Shown here: piece by piece, positions 23,743 to 32,885 of the stretch
How the letters are laid out: every line of letters begins with the position of its first letter
Position numbering within the stretch: position 1 is the first letter of the stretch
From: Variovorax boronicumulans
GTDB taxonomy: Bacteria; Pseudomonadota; Gammaproteobacteria; Burkholderiales; Burkholderiaceae_C
Length of the DNA: 64,000 bases
Assembly (NCBI RefSeq): GCF_029892485.1
Contig: NZ_JARXVG010000007.1
Location: 186,001 to 250,000, forward strand
Reading direction: 5' to 3'
Position numbers and translations under genes: made by a program
The notes under the pieces: generated by a model
The model's database searches: none
What the model was told of the DNA's origin: nothing
The model's input: only the letters and a program-made list of their open reading frames with translations

Positions 23743-24174
23743 ATGAGCATCCTCAGTGAATTCAAGGAATTTGCCGTCAAGGGCAACGTCATCGACCTGG
23801 CGGTCGGCGTGATCATCGGCGCGGCGTTCGGCAAGATCGTCGACTCGCTGGTCGCCGACATCATCATGCCGCTGGTGGGCCTGGTGTTCGGCAAGCTCGA
23901 TTTCTCGAATCTCTATGTGGTGCTGGGCACGGCACCCGCCGGCGTGGCGAACACGCTGGCCGACCTGAAGAAAGCCGGCGTGCCGGTGCTGGCATACGGC
24001 AGCTTCATCACCGTGGCCGTCAACTTCGTGATCCTGGCGTTCATCATCTTCATCATGGTCAAGCAGATCAACAAGCTGCGAAAGACCGAGGAAGCGGCGC
24101 CCGCCGCACCGGCGGCCACGCCTGAAGACATCACGCTGCTGCGCGAGATCCGCGACAGCCTGAAGCGCCCCTAA
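23743..24174 (+). CDS. mscL: large-conductance mechanosensitive channel MscL
   Basis: 143 residues. MscL opens under membrane tension to release solutes during osmotic downshock. The N-terminal amphipathic helix and TM1 are seen in MSILSEFKEFAVKGNVIDLA followed by VGVIIGAAFGKIVDSLV. TM2 is YGSFITVAVNFVILAFIIFI, and the C-terminal helical bundle ends with DITLLREIRDSL. The stop TAA shares bases with the convergent pdxA stop (CTAA). Confidence 0.97.
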   Translation: MSILSEFKEFAVKGNVIDLAVGVIIGAAFGKIVDSLVADIIMPLVGLVFGKLDFSNLYVVLGTAPAGVANTLADLKKAGVPVLAYGSFITVAVNFVILAFIIFIMVKQINKLRKTEEAAPAAPAATPEDITLLREIRDSLKRP

Positions 24175-25211
24175 GGACTGCCCAGCGTCCTTGCCATGCG
24201 AAGCGCCTCGACGAGGCTCGACGCATCGGCGAGCCCCATGCCCGCGATATCGAACGCGGTGCCGTGATCGGGGCTGGTGCGCACCAGCGGCAGCCCCAGC
24301 GTCACATTCACGCCCTTCTCCACCCCGAGGTACTTGACCGGGATCAGTCCCTGGTCGTGGTACATCGCGATCACCACGTCGAATTCGCCGCTGTCGGGTA
24401 CGCCATGCCTGGCGCGGGCGCGCATGAAGACGGTATCGGGCGCATGCGGGCCATTGGCATCGATGCCTTCGGCGCGCGCGGCGGCGATGGCCGGGGCGAT
24501 GATTTCCCGCTCTTCCAAACCGAACAGGCCGCCCTCGCCCGCATGCGGATTGAGGCCCGCGACGCCGATGCGCGGCGCGCGGCCCAGCGCATGTGACAGC
24601 GCGCGGTGCGTGATGCGCAGCGTCAGCAGCACGCCCTCGAAATGCACCGCCTCGATGGCATCGCGCAGCGACATGTGGATGCTCACGAGCACGGTGCGCA
24701 GCTCGTCGTTGGCCAGCATCATGCGCACCGGCACGTCGGCGACGCTGCGGCCCAGATGGGCGGCCGCCTCGGCCTGCAGCAACTCGGTGTGGCCGGGGTA
24801 CGGAAAACCGGCCGCGGACAGCGCCTCCTTGTGCAGCGGCGCTGTCACGATGGCGGTGATTTCACCGCGCAGCGCCGCCCGTGCGGCCCAGACCACGCAA
24901 TCGCCCGCCGCGCGGCCGGCCTCGGCGCTGATCTGGCCGAGCACGATGTTTGCCGGCGGTGCGATCACCTGCAGCACCGGGATGCAGCCGGGCGGGACCG
25001 TGGCGGCTTCGGCCACGGATTCGATTTCCGCCACGGGCCATCCCGGTTGACCCGGCCCGGCCAGCGACTGCGACGCGCGCCGCAGCGTGGCCAAATCGCC
25101 GGCCACGAAGGCGCCGCGGGTCGCATCGGGGGCGTCGCGGAACGCCTTGGCAATGATCTCGGGGCCGATACCCGCGGGATCGCCCAAAGTGATGGCGATG
25201 GCTCCGCTCAT
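24171..25211 (-). CDS. pdxA: 4-hydroxythreonine-4-phosphate dehydrogenase PdxA
   Basis: 346 residues. PdxA oxidises 4-phosphohydroxy-L-threonine in pyridoxal 5'-phosphate synthesis. The family opening ITLGDPAGIGPEIIAKAF is at residues 6-23. TAPLHKEALSAAGFPYPGHT lies near residue 130. Metal-binding His residues are in the latter block, in GLNPHAGEGGLFG and in VIAMYHDQGLIPVKYLG. It may be PdxA or the paralogous PdxA2 type, though length and motifs favour PdxA. 61 bp separate it from the nif3-like stop upstream. Confidence 0.95.
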   Translation of the reverse strand: MSGAIAITLGDPAGIGPEIIAKAFRDAPDATRGAFVAGDLATLRRASQSLAGPGQPGWPVAEIESVAEAATVPPGCIPVLQVIAPPANIVLGQISAEAGRAAGDCVVWAARAALRGEITAIVTAPLHKEALSAAGFPYPGHTELLQAEAAAHLGRSVADVPVRMMLANDELRTVLVSIHMSLRDAIEAVHFEGVLLTLRITHRALSHALGRAPRIGVAGLNPHAGEGGLFGLEEREIIAPAIAAARAEGIDANGPHAPDTVFMRARARHGVPDSGEFDVVIAMYHDQGLIPVKYLGVEKGVNVTLGLPLVRTSPDHGTAFDIAGMGLADASSLVEALRMARTLGSP

Positions 25212-25272
25212 TCGGAAACCTCCGCGCTCCGCGCTGCGGCGCGAGCTTGCTTGGGGCGGCCCGGCGCTGCGC

Positions 25273-26046
25273 TCATGCCGGGTTGTCGATGTCGATGAAC
25301 TCGTGCTTCAGCCCGAGCTGCGCCGCCACGTGCGCGGCCACGGCCTGCGCGCCGTAGCGCTCGGTCGCGTGGTGACCGCAGGCCAGGAAGGCCACACCCA
25401 TCTCGCGTGCGTAGTGGGCCTGAGGCTCCGAGATCTCGCCGGTGATGAAGGCGTCGGCACCGGCCGCGATGGCCGCCTCGAAGTAGCCCTGGGCGCCGCC
25501 GGTGCACCAGGCGATGTTTTTGATGGGACGGTTCGCGGTATCGAGCAGGGTCACGGGGCGCTGGAGCACCTTCTCGACGCGGGTGGCCAGCGCCTTGGCG
25601 CTGGCGAAGTTCTCGCCGTTCTCGCGCGCGCCGAGGAAGCCCAGCTCCTGCTCGCCGAAGCGCCCGCCCGAACCCGCATGCGCCACGAGCCCCAGTTGCA
25701 GCCCGAGCTGGGCGTTGTTGCCCAGTTCCGGATGCGCATCGAGCGGCAGGTGGTACGCGAAGAGATTGACGTCGTCGCCGAGCAGCAGGCCCAGCCGCTG
25801 CTTCATCCAGCCGGTGACGCAGCCGTCCTGGCCGCGCCAGAACAGCCCATGGTGGACGAAGATGGCATCGGCCTCGGCGTGGATCGCGGCCTCGATCAGC
25901 GCGCGGCTGGCGGTCACGCCCGAGACGATCTTGCGGACCACGGTGCGTCCCTCGACCTGCAGGCCGTTGGGTCCGTAGTCCTTGAAGCGCCCGGGGGCCA
26001 GCAACAGGTCGAATGCGTGGAGCAGTTCGTGGCGTGTGGTGCTCAT
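25273..26046 (-). CDS. Nif3-like dinuclear metal centre protein (YbgI family)
   Basis: 257 residues from ATG 26046, which overlaps the MFS stop (ATGA). Metal-ligand motifs are IFVHHGLFW (about 62-70), AYHLPLDAHPELGNN (about 97-111) and LACGHHATERYG near residue 225. The ring-forming hexameric Nif3 fold has no firmly established role; GTP cyclohydrolase-like and NAD-related activities have been suggested for some members. The neighbour pdxA gives no direct clue. Confidence 0.9.
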   Translation of the reverse strand: MSTTRHELLHAFDLLLAPGRFKDYGPNGLQVEGRTVVRKIVSGVTASRALIEAAIHAEADAIFVHHGLFWRGQDGCVTGWMKQRLGLLLGDDVNLFAYHLPLDAHPELGNNAQLGLQLGLVAHAGSGGRFGEQELGFLGARENGENFASAKALATRVEKVLQRPVTLLDTANRPIKNIAWCTGGAQGYFEAAIAAGADAFITGEISEPQAHYAREMGVAFLACGHHATERYGAQAVAAHVAAQLGLKHEFIDIDNPA

Positions 26047-27395
26047 CGCGACATTGTCGCGCTGCCCGGGGCCCCGACGCCATCGCGCATGGCATGGCCG
26101 CGCGCGGCCAGTGGCAACAGGGCGAGCAGGAAACCCAGTGCCGCGAGCGCCGCGACGTAGTGCGCCGGCGCCATCGTGTCGTGCTGCAGCCAGAGCGTGA
26201 GGATCACCGGCGTGAGCCCGCCGAAGACCGCGTACGACATGTTGTAGGCGAACGAAAGCCCCGTGAAACGCACCGGCGCCGGAAAGGCGCGCACGCCCGC
26301 GATCGGCACGGTGGCGATGGTGCCCACGAAGAGGCCCACCAGCCCGTAGTGCCAAAACAGCGTCGCCGGCGTGCCGGGCAGCCCCGTATAGAACAGGTAG
26401 GCCGTGGCGAAGAGGCCGCCCCAACCGACGAGCATCACCGCGCGCGTGCCGATGCGGTCGCTGGCCCAGCCGACGATCACGCAGCCGATGGTCAGGGTCA
26501 GCGTGGCGAGTGCGTTGGCCTCGAGCGCCAGCGCGGCCGGGATGTGGTGCACCTTCTGCAGGTAGGTGGGCGTGTACAGCACCACCACCACGATCGCGGC
26601 CGATAGCACCCAGGTCTGCAGTGCGACGTACACGCAGGCCAGCCGGTGCTCGCGCAGCACGGTGCGCAGCGGCATTTCGCGCGCGACCGTCTTCAGGCCG
26701 GCCAGCTCCTTGAAGACCGGCGTCTCGTGCAAAAAGCGGCGCAGGTACACCGACACGAGACCGAACACGCCGCCCAGGATGAAGGGAATGCGCCAGGCGA
26801 AATCGCTCACCTGTTCGGGTGAGTAATGGCGGTTGATGGCCACCGCGACCAGCGACCCGAGCAGGATGCCGCCGGTGATGCCCGAGGTCAGCGTGCCGAT
26901 GCCGAACCCGTAGCGCTTGGCCGGCACGTGCTCGCCGACGAACACCCAGGCACCGGGCATTTCGCCGCCGATGGCCGCGCCCTGCAGCACCCGCATCGCC
27001 AGCAGCAGGAGGGGCGCCGCCACGCCGATGCTCGCGTAGGTGGGCAGGAGGCCGATCACCAGCGTGGGCGCGGCCATCAGGAAGATCGACAGCGTGAACA
27101 TGCGCTTGCGGCCCAGCAGGTCGCCGAAATGCGCGATGACGATGCCGCCCACGGGCCGGGCCAGGTAGCCGGCCGCGAAGATGCCGAAGGTCTGCAGCTG
27201 CCGCAGCCAGTCGGGCATGTCGGCGGGGAAGAACAGGCCGCCCAGCACCGTCGCGAAGAAGACGTAGATGACGAAGTCGTAGAACTCCAGCGTTCCACCG
27301 AGGGCCGAGAGGGCAAGGGTCTTGTAGTCGCGCGCGTCGAGCGTGCGTGCCGGCGCCGGCTGGGCGGCATCCGGGAGGGCTGCTTCTGAAGTCAT
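26043..27395 (-). CDS. MFS transporter, metabolite:H+ symporter (MHS) type
   Basis: 450 residues, 12 predicted membrane spans. The first span block GGTLEFYDFVIYVFFATVL and the loop HFGDLLGRKRMF are typical of the MHS family (citrate, alpha-ketoglutarate, proline/betaine and shikimate carriers). ILLGSLVAVAINRHYSPEQV, in the region between spans 5 and 6, also fits. The substrate is not predictable. The next gene, nif3-like, overlaps its stop. Upstream is a 290-bp gap shared with the divergent protease gene. Confidence 0.88.
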   Translation of the reverse strand: MTSEAALPDAAQPAPARTLDARDYKTLALSALGGTLEFYDFVIYVFFATVLGGLFFPADMPDWLRQLQTFGIFAAGYLARPVGGIVIAHFGDLLGRKRMFTLSIFLMAAPTLVIGLLPTYASIGVAAPLLLLAMRVLQGAAIGGEMPGAWVFVGEHVPAKRYGFGIGTLTSGITGGILLGSLVAVAINRHYSPEQVSDFAWRIPFILGGVFGLVSVYLRRFLHETPVFKELAGLKTVAREMPLRTVLREHRLACVYVALQTWVLSAAIVVVVLYTPTYLQKVHHIPAALALEANALATLTLTIGCVIVGWASDRIGTRAVMLVGWGGLFATAYLFYTGLPGTPATLFWHYGLVGLFVGTIATVPIAGVRAFPAPVRFTGLSFAYNMSYAVFGGLTPVILTLWLQHDTMAPAHYVAALAALGFLLALLPLAARGHAMRDGVGAPGSATMSR

Positions 27396-27685
27396 GGCTG
27401 GCAGGAAAATCGGGACCGCGCGCGCCGGGCCGTGGACCGGATGGGAAGCGGGACATGGCGCGCAGAGGAGATGCCTGGCCGCATCCGCCGGGTGGGCAGC
27501 GCGGGAGGCCGGGAAAGGCAGGCCGGGTGCGGCTGCGCCGCGATGCTAAGGGTAATCCCGCATTCACGACGGGAGCGCGCTCCAATCTCGACCCGGCTGC
27601 GCGGTCTATCGCGGGAGCCATTGAGGGACAATCACGCTCAACGCCCCGTTCCATGGGGTCTTCGAACGTCTTTCACCGAGTTTTC

Positions 27686-28846
27686 ATGAAACGCACCTGG
27701 CTGCTCTTTGCCCAAGCCGTGACCGTCCTGCTGGCGGCCTATTTCGTCGTTGCGACGCTCAAGCCCGAGTGGATCAACAAGCGCTCGACCTCGCTCGGCG
27801 GCGTGGTGTCGATCGTCGAAGCGCCGGCCGGCAGCCCAGCCGTCTCCTCGCCGGGCAGCCTGAGCGTCCCGGCCAAGAAAGCCTCGCCGGCAGTGGTGAG
27901 CATCAACACCAGCAAGGCGGCACAGCGCCATCCGCGCAGCAACGACCCCTGGTTCCGCTTCTTCTTCGGCGACCAGGCCGACCAGCCCCAGGTGGGCCTG
28001 GGCAGCGGCGTGATCGTGAGCACCGACGGCTACATCCTCACCAACAACCACGTGGTCGAAGGCGCCGATGAAATCGAAGTCATCCTGAACGACAGCCGCC
28101 ACGCGCGCGGCAAGGTGATCGGCACCGATCCCGACACCGACCTGGCCGTGCTCAAGATCGAGCTCGACAAGCTCCCGGTGATCGTTCTGGGCAACTCCGA
28201 CGAACTGCTGGTGGGCGACCAGGTGCTGGCCATCGGCAACCCCTTCGGCGTGGGCCAGACCGTGACCAGCGGCATCGTCTCGGCGCTGGGCCGCAACCAG
28301 CTGGGCATCAACAACTTCGAGAACTTCATCCAGACCGATGCGGCCATCAACCCCGGGAATTCGGGCGGCGCGCTGATCGACGTCAACGGCAACCTGCAGG
28401 GCATCAACACCGCGATCTACTCGCGCTCGGGCGGCAGCATGGGCATCGGCTTCGCGATTCCGGTGTCGATGGCCAAGATCGTGCTCGAGGGCATCGTGAA
28501 GGAAGGCCAGGTGCGCCGCGGCTGGATCGGCGTCGAGCCGAACGACCTGTCGCCCGAACTGGCCGAGACCTTCGGCGTGAAGGCGGATGCGGGCGTGATC
28601 ATCACCGGCGTGCTTCAGAACGGCCCCGCAGCCAAGGCCGGCATCCGGCCAGGTGACGTGATCACCTCGGTGGGCGAGAAGAAGACCGACAACGTGCAGG
28701 CCCTGCTGACCGCCGTGGCCGGCCTCAAGCCCGGCGGCACCGCGCGATTTGCGCTGCAACGCGGCAGCGACAAGATGGAACTGGACGTGACGCCGGGGCT
28801 CAGGCCGAAGAGCCCGGTCCGGCAGGTGCCGAACCAGCAGGAATAA
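27686..28846 (+). CDS. trypsin-like serine protease with one PDZ domain (DegS/AlgW-like)
   Basis: 386 residues from MKRTWLL. An uncleaved-looking N-terminal membrane anchor (about residues 5-24) puts the protease in the periplasm. The triad is H122 (ILTNNHVVEG), D152 (DPDTDLAVLKIE) and S226 (INPGNSGGALID). A single PDZ domain occupies about residues 285-370 (RRGWIGVEPNDLSPELAETF, then GIRPGDVITSVGEKK). One PDZ plus a membrane anchor is the DegS/AlgW plan, which senses misfolded outer-membrane proteins and cleaves an anti-sigma factor. DegQ/Do-like housekeeping proteolysis is the alternative. It converges with tatC. Confidence 0.9.
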   Translation: MKRTWLLFAQAVTVLLAAYFVVATLKPEWINKRSTSLGGVVSIVEAPAGSPAVSSPGSLSVPAKKASPAVVSINTSKAAQRHPRSNDPWFRFFFGDQADQPQVGLGSGVIVSTDGYILTNNHVVEGADEIEVILNDSRHARGKVIGTDPDTDLAVLKIELDKLPVIVLGNSDELLVGDQVLAIGNPFGVGQTVTSGIVSALGRNQLGINNFENFIQTDAAINPGNSGGALIDVNGNLQGINTAIYSRSGGSMGIGFAIPVSMAKIVLEGIVKEGQVRRGWIGVEPNDLSPELAETFGVKADAGVIITGVLQNGPAAKAGIRPGDVITSVGEKKTDNVQALLTAVAGLKPGGTARFALQRGSDKMELDVTPGLRPKSPVRQVPNQQE

Positions 28847-28852
28847 CCTGGA

Positions 28853-29659
28853 TCAGGAAGACGCCGAGGAATCAGCGTTTTCTTCTTCTGGCTTCTTGCC
28901 CTGGGCAAAGTAGCGGGCGCCGATGATGCCCACCTCGTACAGCAGGCACATCGGCACGGCGAGCGCCAGCTGCGACACCACGTCGGGCGGCGTCAGCACC
29001 GCGGCCACCACGAAGGCCACCACGATGAAGTAGCCGCGGAAGGACTTCAGCTTCTCGATGGTCACCATCTCGAAGCGCACCAGCAGCATCACCACGATCG
29101 GCACCTGGAAGGCGACACCGAACGCAATGTAGAGCGACAGGATGGCCTCGACGTACGACGAGATGTCGGGCGTGGCCGCCACCGCGGCGGGCGTGAACTT
29201 CTGGATGAAGCTGAACATCTTGTCCAGCACGAAGAACTGCACGAAGGCGATGCCCGAATAGGCCAGCAGGCTGCCGAAGAAGATCAGCGGCAGCGCAAAG
29301 CGCTTCTCGTGGCTGTAGAGGCCGGGCGCCACGAACATCCAGGCCTGGTACATGAGCCACGGCAGCGCCAGCAGCACCGCCGTCATCATCAGCACCTTGA
29401 GAGGCACGAAGAACGGCGAGAACACGCCGATGGCGATGAGCTTGGCGTCCGGCGGCATGTGCGCACGGATCGGCATCGCGATCAGGTCGATCAGCCCGCC
29501 CGGGCCGGGCCAGATTGACAGCAGGATGCCTGCGATCACCAGCCCGTAGACGCAATAGAGCAGGCGGTCGCGAAGCTCGACCAGGTGCTGCACGAACGGC
29601 TGCTCGGTGCCCGCCAGCTCGTCTTCTTTGTCTTTGTTCTTGTCGTCGGAATCGGCCAT
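28853..29659 (-). CDS. tatC: Sec-independent translocase subunit TatC
   Basis: 268 residues, six membrane spans. The N-terminal block QPFVQHLVELRDRLLY carries the conserved residues that recognise the RR signal. FSPFFVPLKVLMMTAVLLAL, WMFVAPGLYSHEKRF (with the conserved Glu) and TPPDVVSQLALAVPM are family landmarks. The C-terminus is an acidic, Ser-rich tail. Last gene of tatABC. Likely clients in this window are the Rieske protein and the lactonase-like protein at the left edge. Confidence 0.96.
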   Translation of the reverse strand: MADSDDKNKDKEDELAGTEQPFVQHLVELRDRLLYCVYGLVIAGILLSIWPGPGGLIDLIAMPIRAHMPPDAKLIAIGVFSPFFVPLKVLMMTAVLLALPWLMYQAWMFVAPGLYSHEKRFALPLIFFGSLLAYSGIAFVQFFVLDKMFSFIQKFTPAAVAATPDISSYVEAILSLYIAFGVAFQVPIVVMLLVRFEMVTIEKLKSFRGYFIVVAFVVAAVLTPPDVVSQLALAVPMCLLYEVGIIGARYFAQGKKPEEENADSSASS

Positions 29660-29725
29660 GGGGAAAGGAAAGAGCGTGGCTTCGGCCGGCGTGCGGCAAG
29701 CGAGAAACGCGGGGGTGTTGAAGCG

Positions 29726-30184
29726 CTAGTTGATCTTGTGCGGGCGGAAGCGGGCAACCCGCGCTGCACCCGACAACGCCTTGGTTCGCACGCCGTTGCG
29801 CGCCTTGTACCAATTCGGCGTGGCGCCCTGCTTCAGGCGCCAGTTCTTGCGGGGGTGCTTGTACTCGGGCACCGTCGCCTCGGGCTCGGCCAGGGCCGAG
29901 AGCGTTTCGCCGGAGCCGGAGAACTGTTTTTCGAACTCGCTCGCGCCGGTGTGGATGCTGTGCTCGACATCGCGCGCCGCATCTTCCACCGTGGTCTTCA
30001 TCTTGCGGAGCTCGTCGAGCTCCATCGAACGATTGACTTCGGCCTTGACGTCGTTCACGTAGCGCTGCGCCTTGCCCAGCAGCGTGCCGACCGTGCGGGC
30101 CACGCGCGGCAGCTTTTCCGGCCCGATGACGATCAGCGCCACGACGCCGATCAGCGCCAGCTTCTCAATGCCGAGGTCCAGCAC
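29726..30184 (-). CDS. tatB: Sec-independent translocase subunit TatB
   Basis: 152 residues starting at GTG 30184. The N-terminal span LALIGVVALIVIGPEKLPR has the TatB-type Glu and GPEKLP hinge, followed by an amphipathic helix (RVARTVGTLLGKAQRYVN). The C-terminal part is long and basic (KHPRKNWRLKQGATPNWYKA), as in other Burkholderiales. It lies 13 bp after tatA and 66 bp before tatC. Confidence 0.94.
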   Translation of the reverse strand: MLDLGIEKLALIGVVALIVIGPEKLPRVARTVGTLLGKAQRYVNDVKAEVNRSMELDELRKMKTTVEDAARDVEHSIHTGASEFEKQFSGSGETLSALAEPEATVPEYKHPRKNWRLKQGATPNWYKARNGVRTKALSGAARVARFRPHKIN

Positions 30185-30197
30185 GTGCGGTCCGCGC

Positions 30198-30452
30198 TCA
30201 GGACTTCTGACGCGCTTCGACGTCGATCGTCTTGTCGCTGTTGGCCGGCTGGCCGGTCACTTGCGCTGCGGGGGCCGACGACGCAGCGGATGCATCGGTG
30301 GTGGGATTGCCGTTGGCATCCTTCATGCCGTCCTTGAAGCCCTTGACGGCGCCACCAAGGTCCGAACCCATGTTCCGCAGCTTCTTGGTGCCGAAGATCA
30401 TGACCACGACGAGCAGCACGATCAGCCAGTGCCAGATAGAAAAAGAACCCAT
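30198..30452 (-). CDS. tatA: Sec-independent translocase subunit TatA
   Basis: 84 residues. A short N-terminal span (SIWHWLIVLLVVVMIFG) is followed by the TatA hinge and amphipathic helix (TKKLRNMGSDLGGAVKGFKD). The tail is flexible and Ser/Ala-rich. TatA multimers form the variable-size translocation pore. First gene of tatABC, 65 bp downstream of the HIT gene. Confidence 0.95.
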   Translation of the reverse strand: MGSFSIWHWLIVLLVVVMIFGTKKLRNMGSDLGGAVKGFKDGMKDANGNPTTDASAASSAPAAQVTGQPANSDKTIDVEARQKS

Positions 30453-30517
30453 GGAAGACTCCTAAGAATTTGTCCGATTTTAGTCGGGCGAAGTGTGACA
30501 GTTTGGCTTAACGAAGT

Positions 30518-30877
30518 TCAGCCGCGAAGCCATGGCCGGGGACCGCCCATGACGTGCACATGGAGATGGTGAACCTCCTGCCCGCCTTCGGTGCCGGTGT
30601 TGATGACGACGCGATAGCCGCCGTCCGGATAGGGCCTGCAGCCCTGCTCCAGCGCCAGCTTGGGCGCCAGGGTCATGACCTTGCCCATGAGCGCGGCATC
30701 GTCGGGCGTGAGCTGGGCCATCGAGGCGATGTGCTTCTTCGGCACCAGCATGAAATGCACCGGCGCCCAGGGCGCGATGTCATGGAAACCGAACAGGTCC
30801 TCGTCTTCGTAGACCTTGCGCGAGGGAATCTTGCCCTCGACGATTTTGCAGAAGACGCAGTTCGGATCAGATGACAT
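30518..30877 (-). CDS. hinT: HIT-family nucleotide-binding protein (HinT-like)
   Basis: 119 residues. The zinc-type N-terminus NCVFCKIVEGKIPSRKVYED and the C-terminal histidine triad HHLHVHVMGGPRPW are both present, with VPKKHIASMAQL in between. HinT enzymes hydrolyse aminoacyl- or lysyl-adenylates and AMP-amidates. In Burkholderiales the gene commonly stands between hisE and tatA, as here. It overlaps the DUF4870 gene by 11 bases. Confidence 0.93.
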   Translation of the reverse strand: MSSDPNCVFCKIVEGKIPSRKVYEDEDLFGFHDIAPWAPVHFMLVPKKHIASMAQLTPDDAALMGKVMTLAPKLALEQGCRPYPDGGYRVVINTGTEGGQEVHHLHVHVMGGPRPWLRG

Positions 30878-31256
30878 CTTTGGGTTCCATCGGGCGGTTG
30901 TCGTTCATGCGGATCATGCCTTTGACGATCCGGTACAGGAACCACAGCGAAATCAGCCCCCAGGCGATCCAGCCGGGGAAGTAAAGCAGCAGGAAGAGCC
31001 ACGAGGTCAGGATGTACAGCAGGCCCGCCCAGAGCACCGAGCGGATGCGCCAGCTGAAGTGCGAGGCCTGCCAGGTGCCGGCCGCGTCGTCGCGCTTGAC
31101 GAAATCGATCACCAGCGCCACCAGCAGGATCGCAATGGAGGCCTGCGCCCCGGGCACGACTGCGCCGATGGCCACGATCAGGTGCAGGATGTAGCTCACC
31201 CAGCCCCAGGTCTTGAGGGAGTCGTCGGGTTCCACGTTCACGATGTCGTTGGCCAT
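30867..31256 (-). CDS. DUF4870-like membrane protein
   Basis: 129 residues from ATG 31256 (AAAGGA at 6 bases). Three or four hydrophobic segments: WVSYILHLIVAIGAVVPG, ASIAILLVALVIDFV, and a long pair at about residues 72-112 (LWAGLLYILTSWLFLLLYF, then AWGLISLWFLYRIVKGMI). The segment DDAAGTWQASHFSWRIRS between spans is the conserved part of this family. Function unknown. It sits in the his-tat run, 11 bp after hisE. Confidence 0.75.
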   Translation of the reverse strand: MANDIVNVEPDDSLKTWGWVSYILHLIVAIGAVVPGAQASIAILLVALVIDFVKRDDAAGTWQASHFSWRIRSVLWAGLLYILTSWLFLLLYFPGWIAWGLISLWFLYRIVKGMIRMNDNRPMEPKDVI

Positions 31257-31267
31257 GGGATGTCCTT

Positions 31268-31660
31268 TCAATCGTTGCCTGCTTCACGGGCCTGCACCTT
31301 GCGCAGGGCCTTTTCCTCGATGCCGCTGGTGCCTTCGCGGCGCTCGAGCTCCGCGACGACCTCGGCCGGCGAGAAACCGTAGTGCGCCAGCGCCACCATG
31401 GTGTGGAACCACAGGTCGGCCACTTCGTTCACTATTTTCGAGCGGTCGCCGCCGTGGTCGGCATCCTTGGCGGCCATCACGACCTCGGTGGCTTCCTCGC
31501 CGATCTTCTTGAGGAAGGCGTCGGGGCCCTTGTGCAGGAGGCGCGCGACGTAGCTCTTCTCGGGGTCGCCGCCATTCGCGGGCAACCGCGTTTCGATGAC
31601 CGCGGCCAGGCGTGCAAGGCCATCGGAAGTGTTGGAGGTGTTGTTCACGGTGCCGGTCAT
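31268..31660 (-). CDS. hisE: phosphoribosyl-ATP pyrophosphatase HisE
   Basis: 130 residues from ATG 31660, overlapping the hisI stop (ATGA). Second step of histidine synthesis. LARLAAVIETRLPANGG is followed by SYVARLLHKGPDAFLKKIGE and EATEVVMAAK; the acidic pairs here and in IVNEVADLWFHTMVAL form the magnesium site. HisE and HisI are separate proteins here, unlike the fused HisIE of enterobacteria. Confidence 0.95.
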   Translation of the reverse strand: MTGTVNNTSNTSDGLARLAAVIETRLPANGGDPEKSYVARLLHKGPDAFLKKIGEEATEVVMAAKDADHGGDRSKIVNEVADLWFHTMVALAHYGFSPAEVVAELERREGTSGIEEKALRKVQAREAGND

Positions 31661-32046
31661 TTGTAGATCGACTCCGGGTCTTTCAAGACCGGTTCGACCA
31701 CGGTCCACTGGCCCTTTTCGTACTTGCTGAAGAAGCAGCTGTGGCGGCCGGTGTGGCAGGCGATGCCGGGCTCGTGGCCCAGCTGGGTGACCTTGAGCAG
31801 CACCACGTCGTTGTCGCAGTCGAGGCGGATCTCATGCACCGTCTGCACGTGGCCCGATTCCTCGCCCTTGAACCACAGCTTGTTGCGCGAGCGGCTGAAA
31901 TACACCGCGCGGCTGAGCTCGGCGGTCTTTTCGAGCGCCTCGCGGTTCATCCAGGCGAACATCAGCACGTCGTTGCTGCCTTGTTCCTGCGCGATCACGG
32001 GCACCAGGCCGTTCGCGTCCCACTTCACTTCATCGAGCCAGTTCAT
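31657..32046 (-). CDS. hisI: phosphoribosyl-AMP cyclohydrolase HisI
   Basis: 129 residues from ATG 32046. Third step of histidine synthesis. Family blocks are VLMFAWMNREALEKT and SRSRNKLWFKGEESGH. RLDCDNDVVLLKVTQ contains magnesium-binding Asp residues, and CHTGRHSCFF has the zinc-binding Cys pair. 31 bp after hisF and overlapping hisE by 4 bases. Confidence 0.96.
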   Translation of the reverse strand: MNWLDEVKWDANGLVPVIAQEQGSNDVLMFAWMNREALEKTAELSRAVYFSRSRNKLWFKGEESGHVQTVHEIRLDCDNDVVLLKVTQLGHEPGIACHTGRHSCFFSKYEKGQWTVVEPVLKDPESIYK

Positions 32047-32077
32047 CGGGGTATTGTCGGGGATGGGTAAAGACCCC

Positions 32078-32863
<786 letters not shown>

Positions 32864-32885
32864 GGGAATTTGAAGCTGAAGGAAA

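Noticed and set aside
25212..25272. Further REP-like element between nif3-like and pdxA (GCCGGGCCGCCCCAAGC).
   Set aside because: It resembles Comamonadaceae intergenic repeats from memory, but no second copy in the window supports it.
27396..27685. Promoter for the DegS-like gene in the divergent gap (GACAAT near 27627).
   Set aside because: No acceptable -35 hexamer at a 16-18 bp distance and no clear sigmaE motif; too weak to list.
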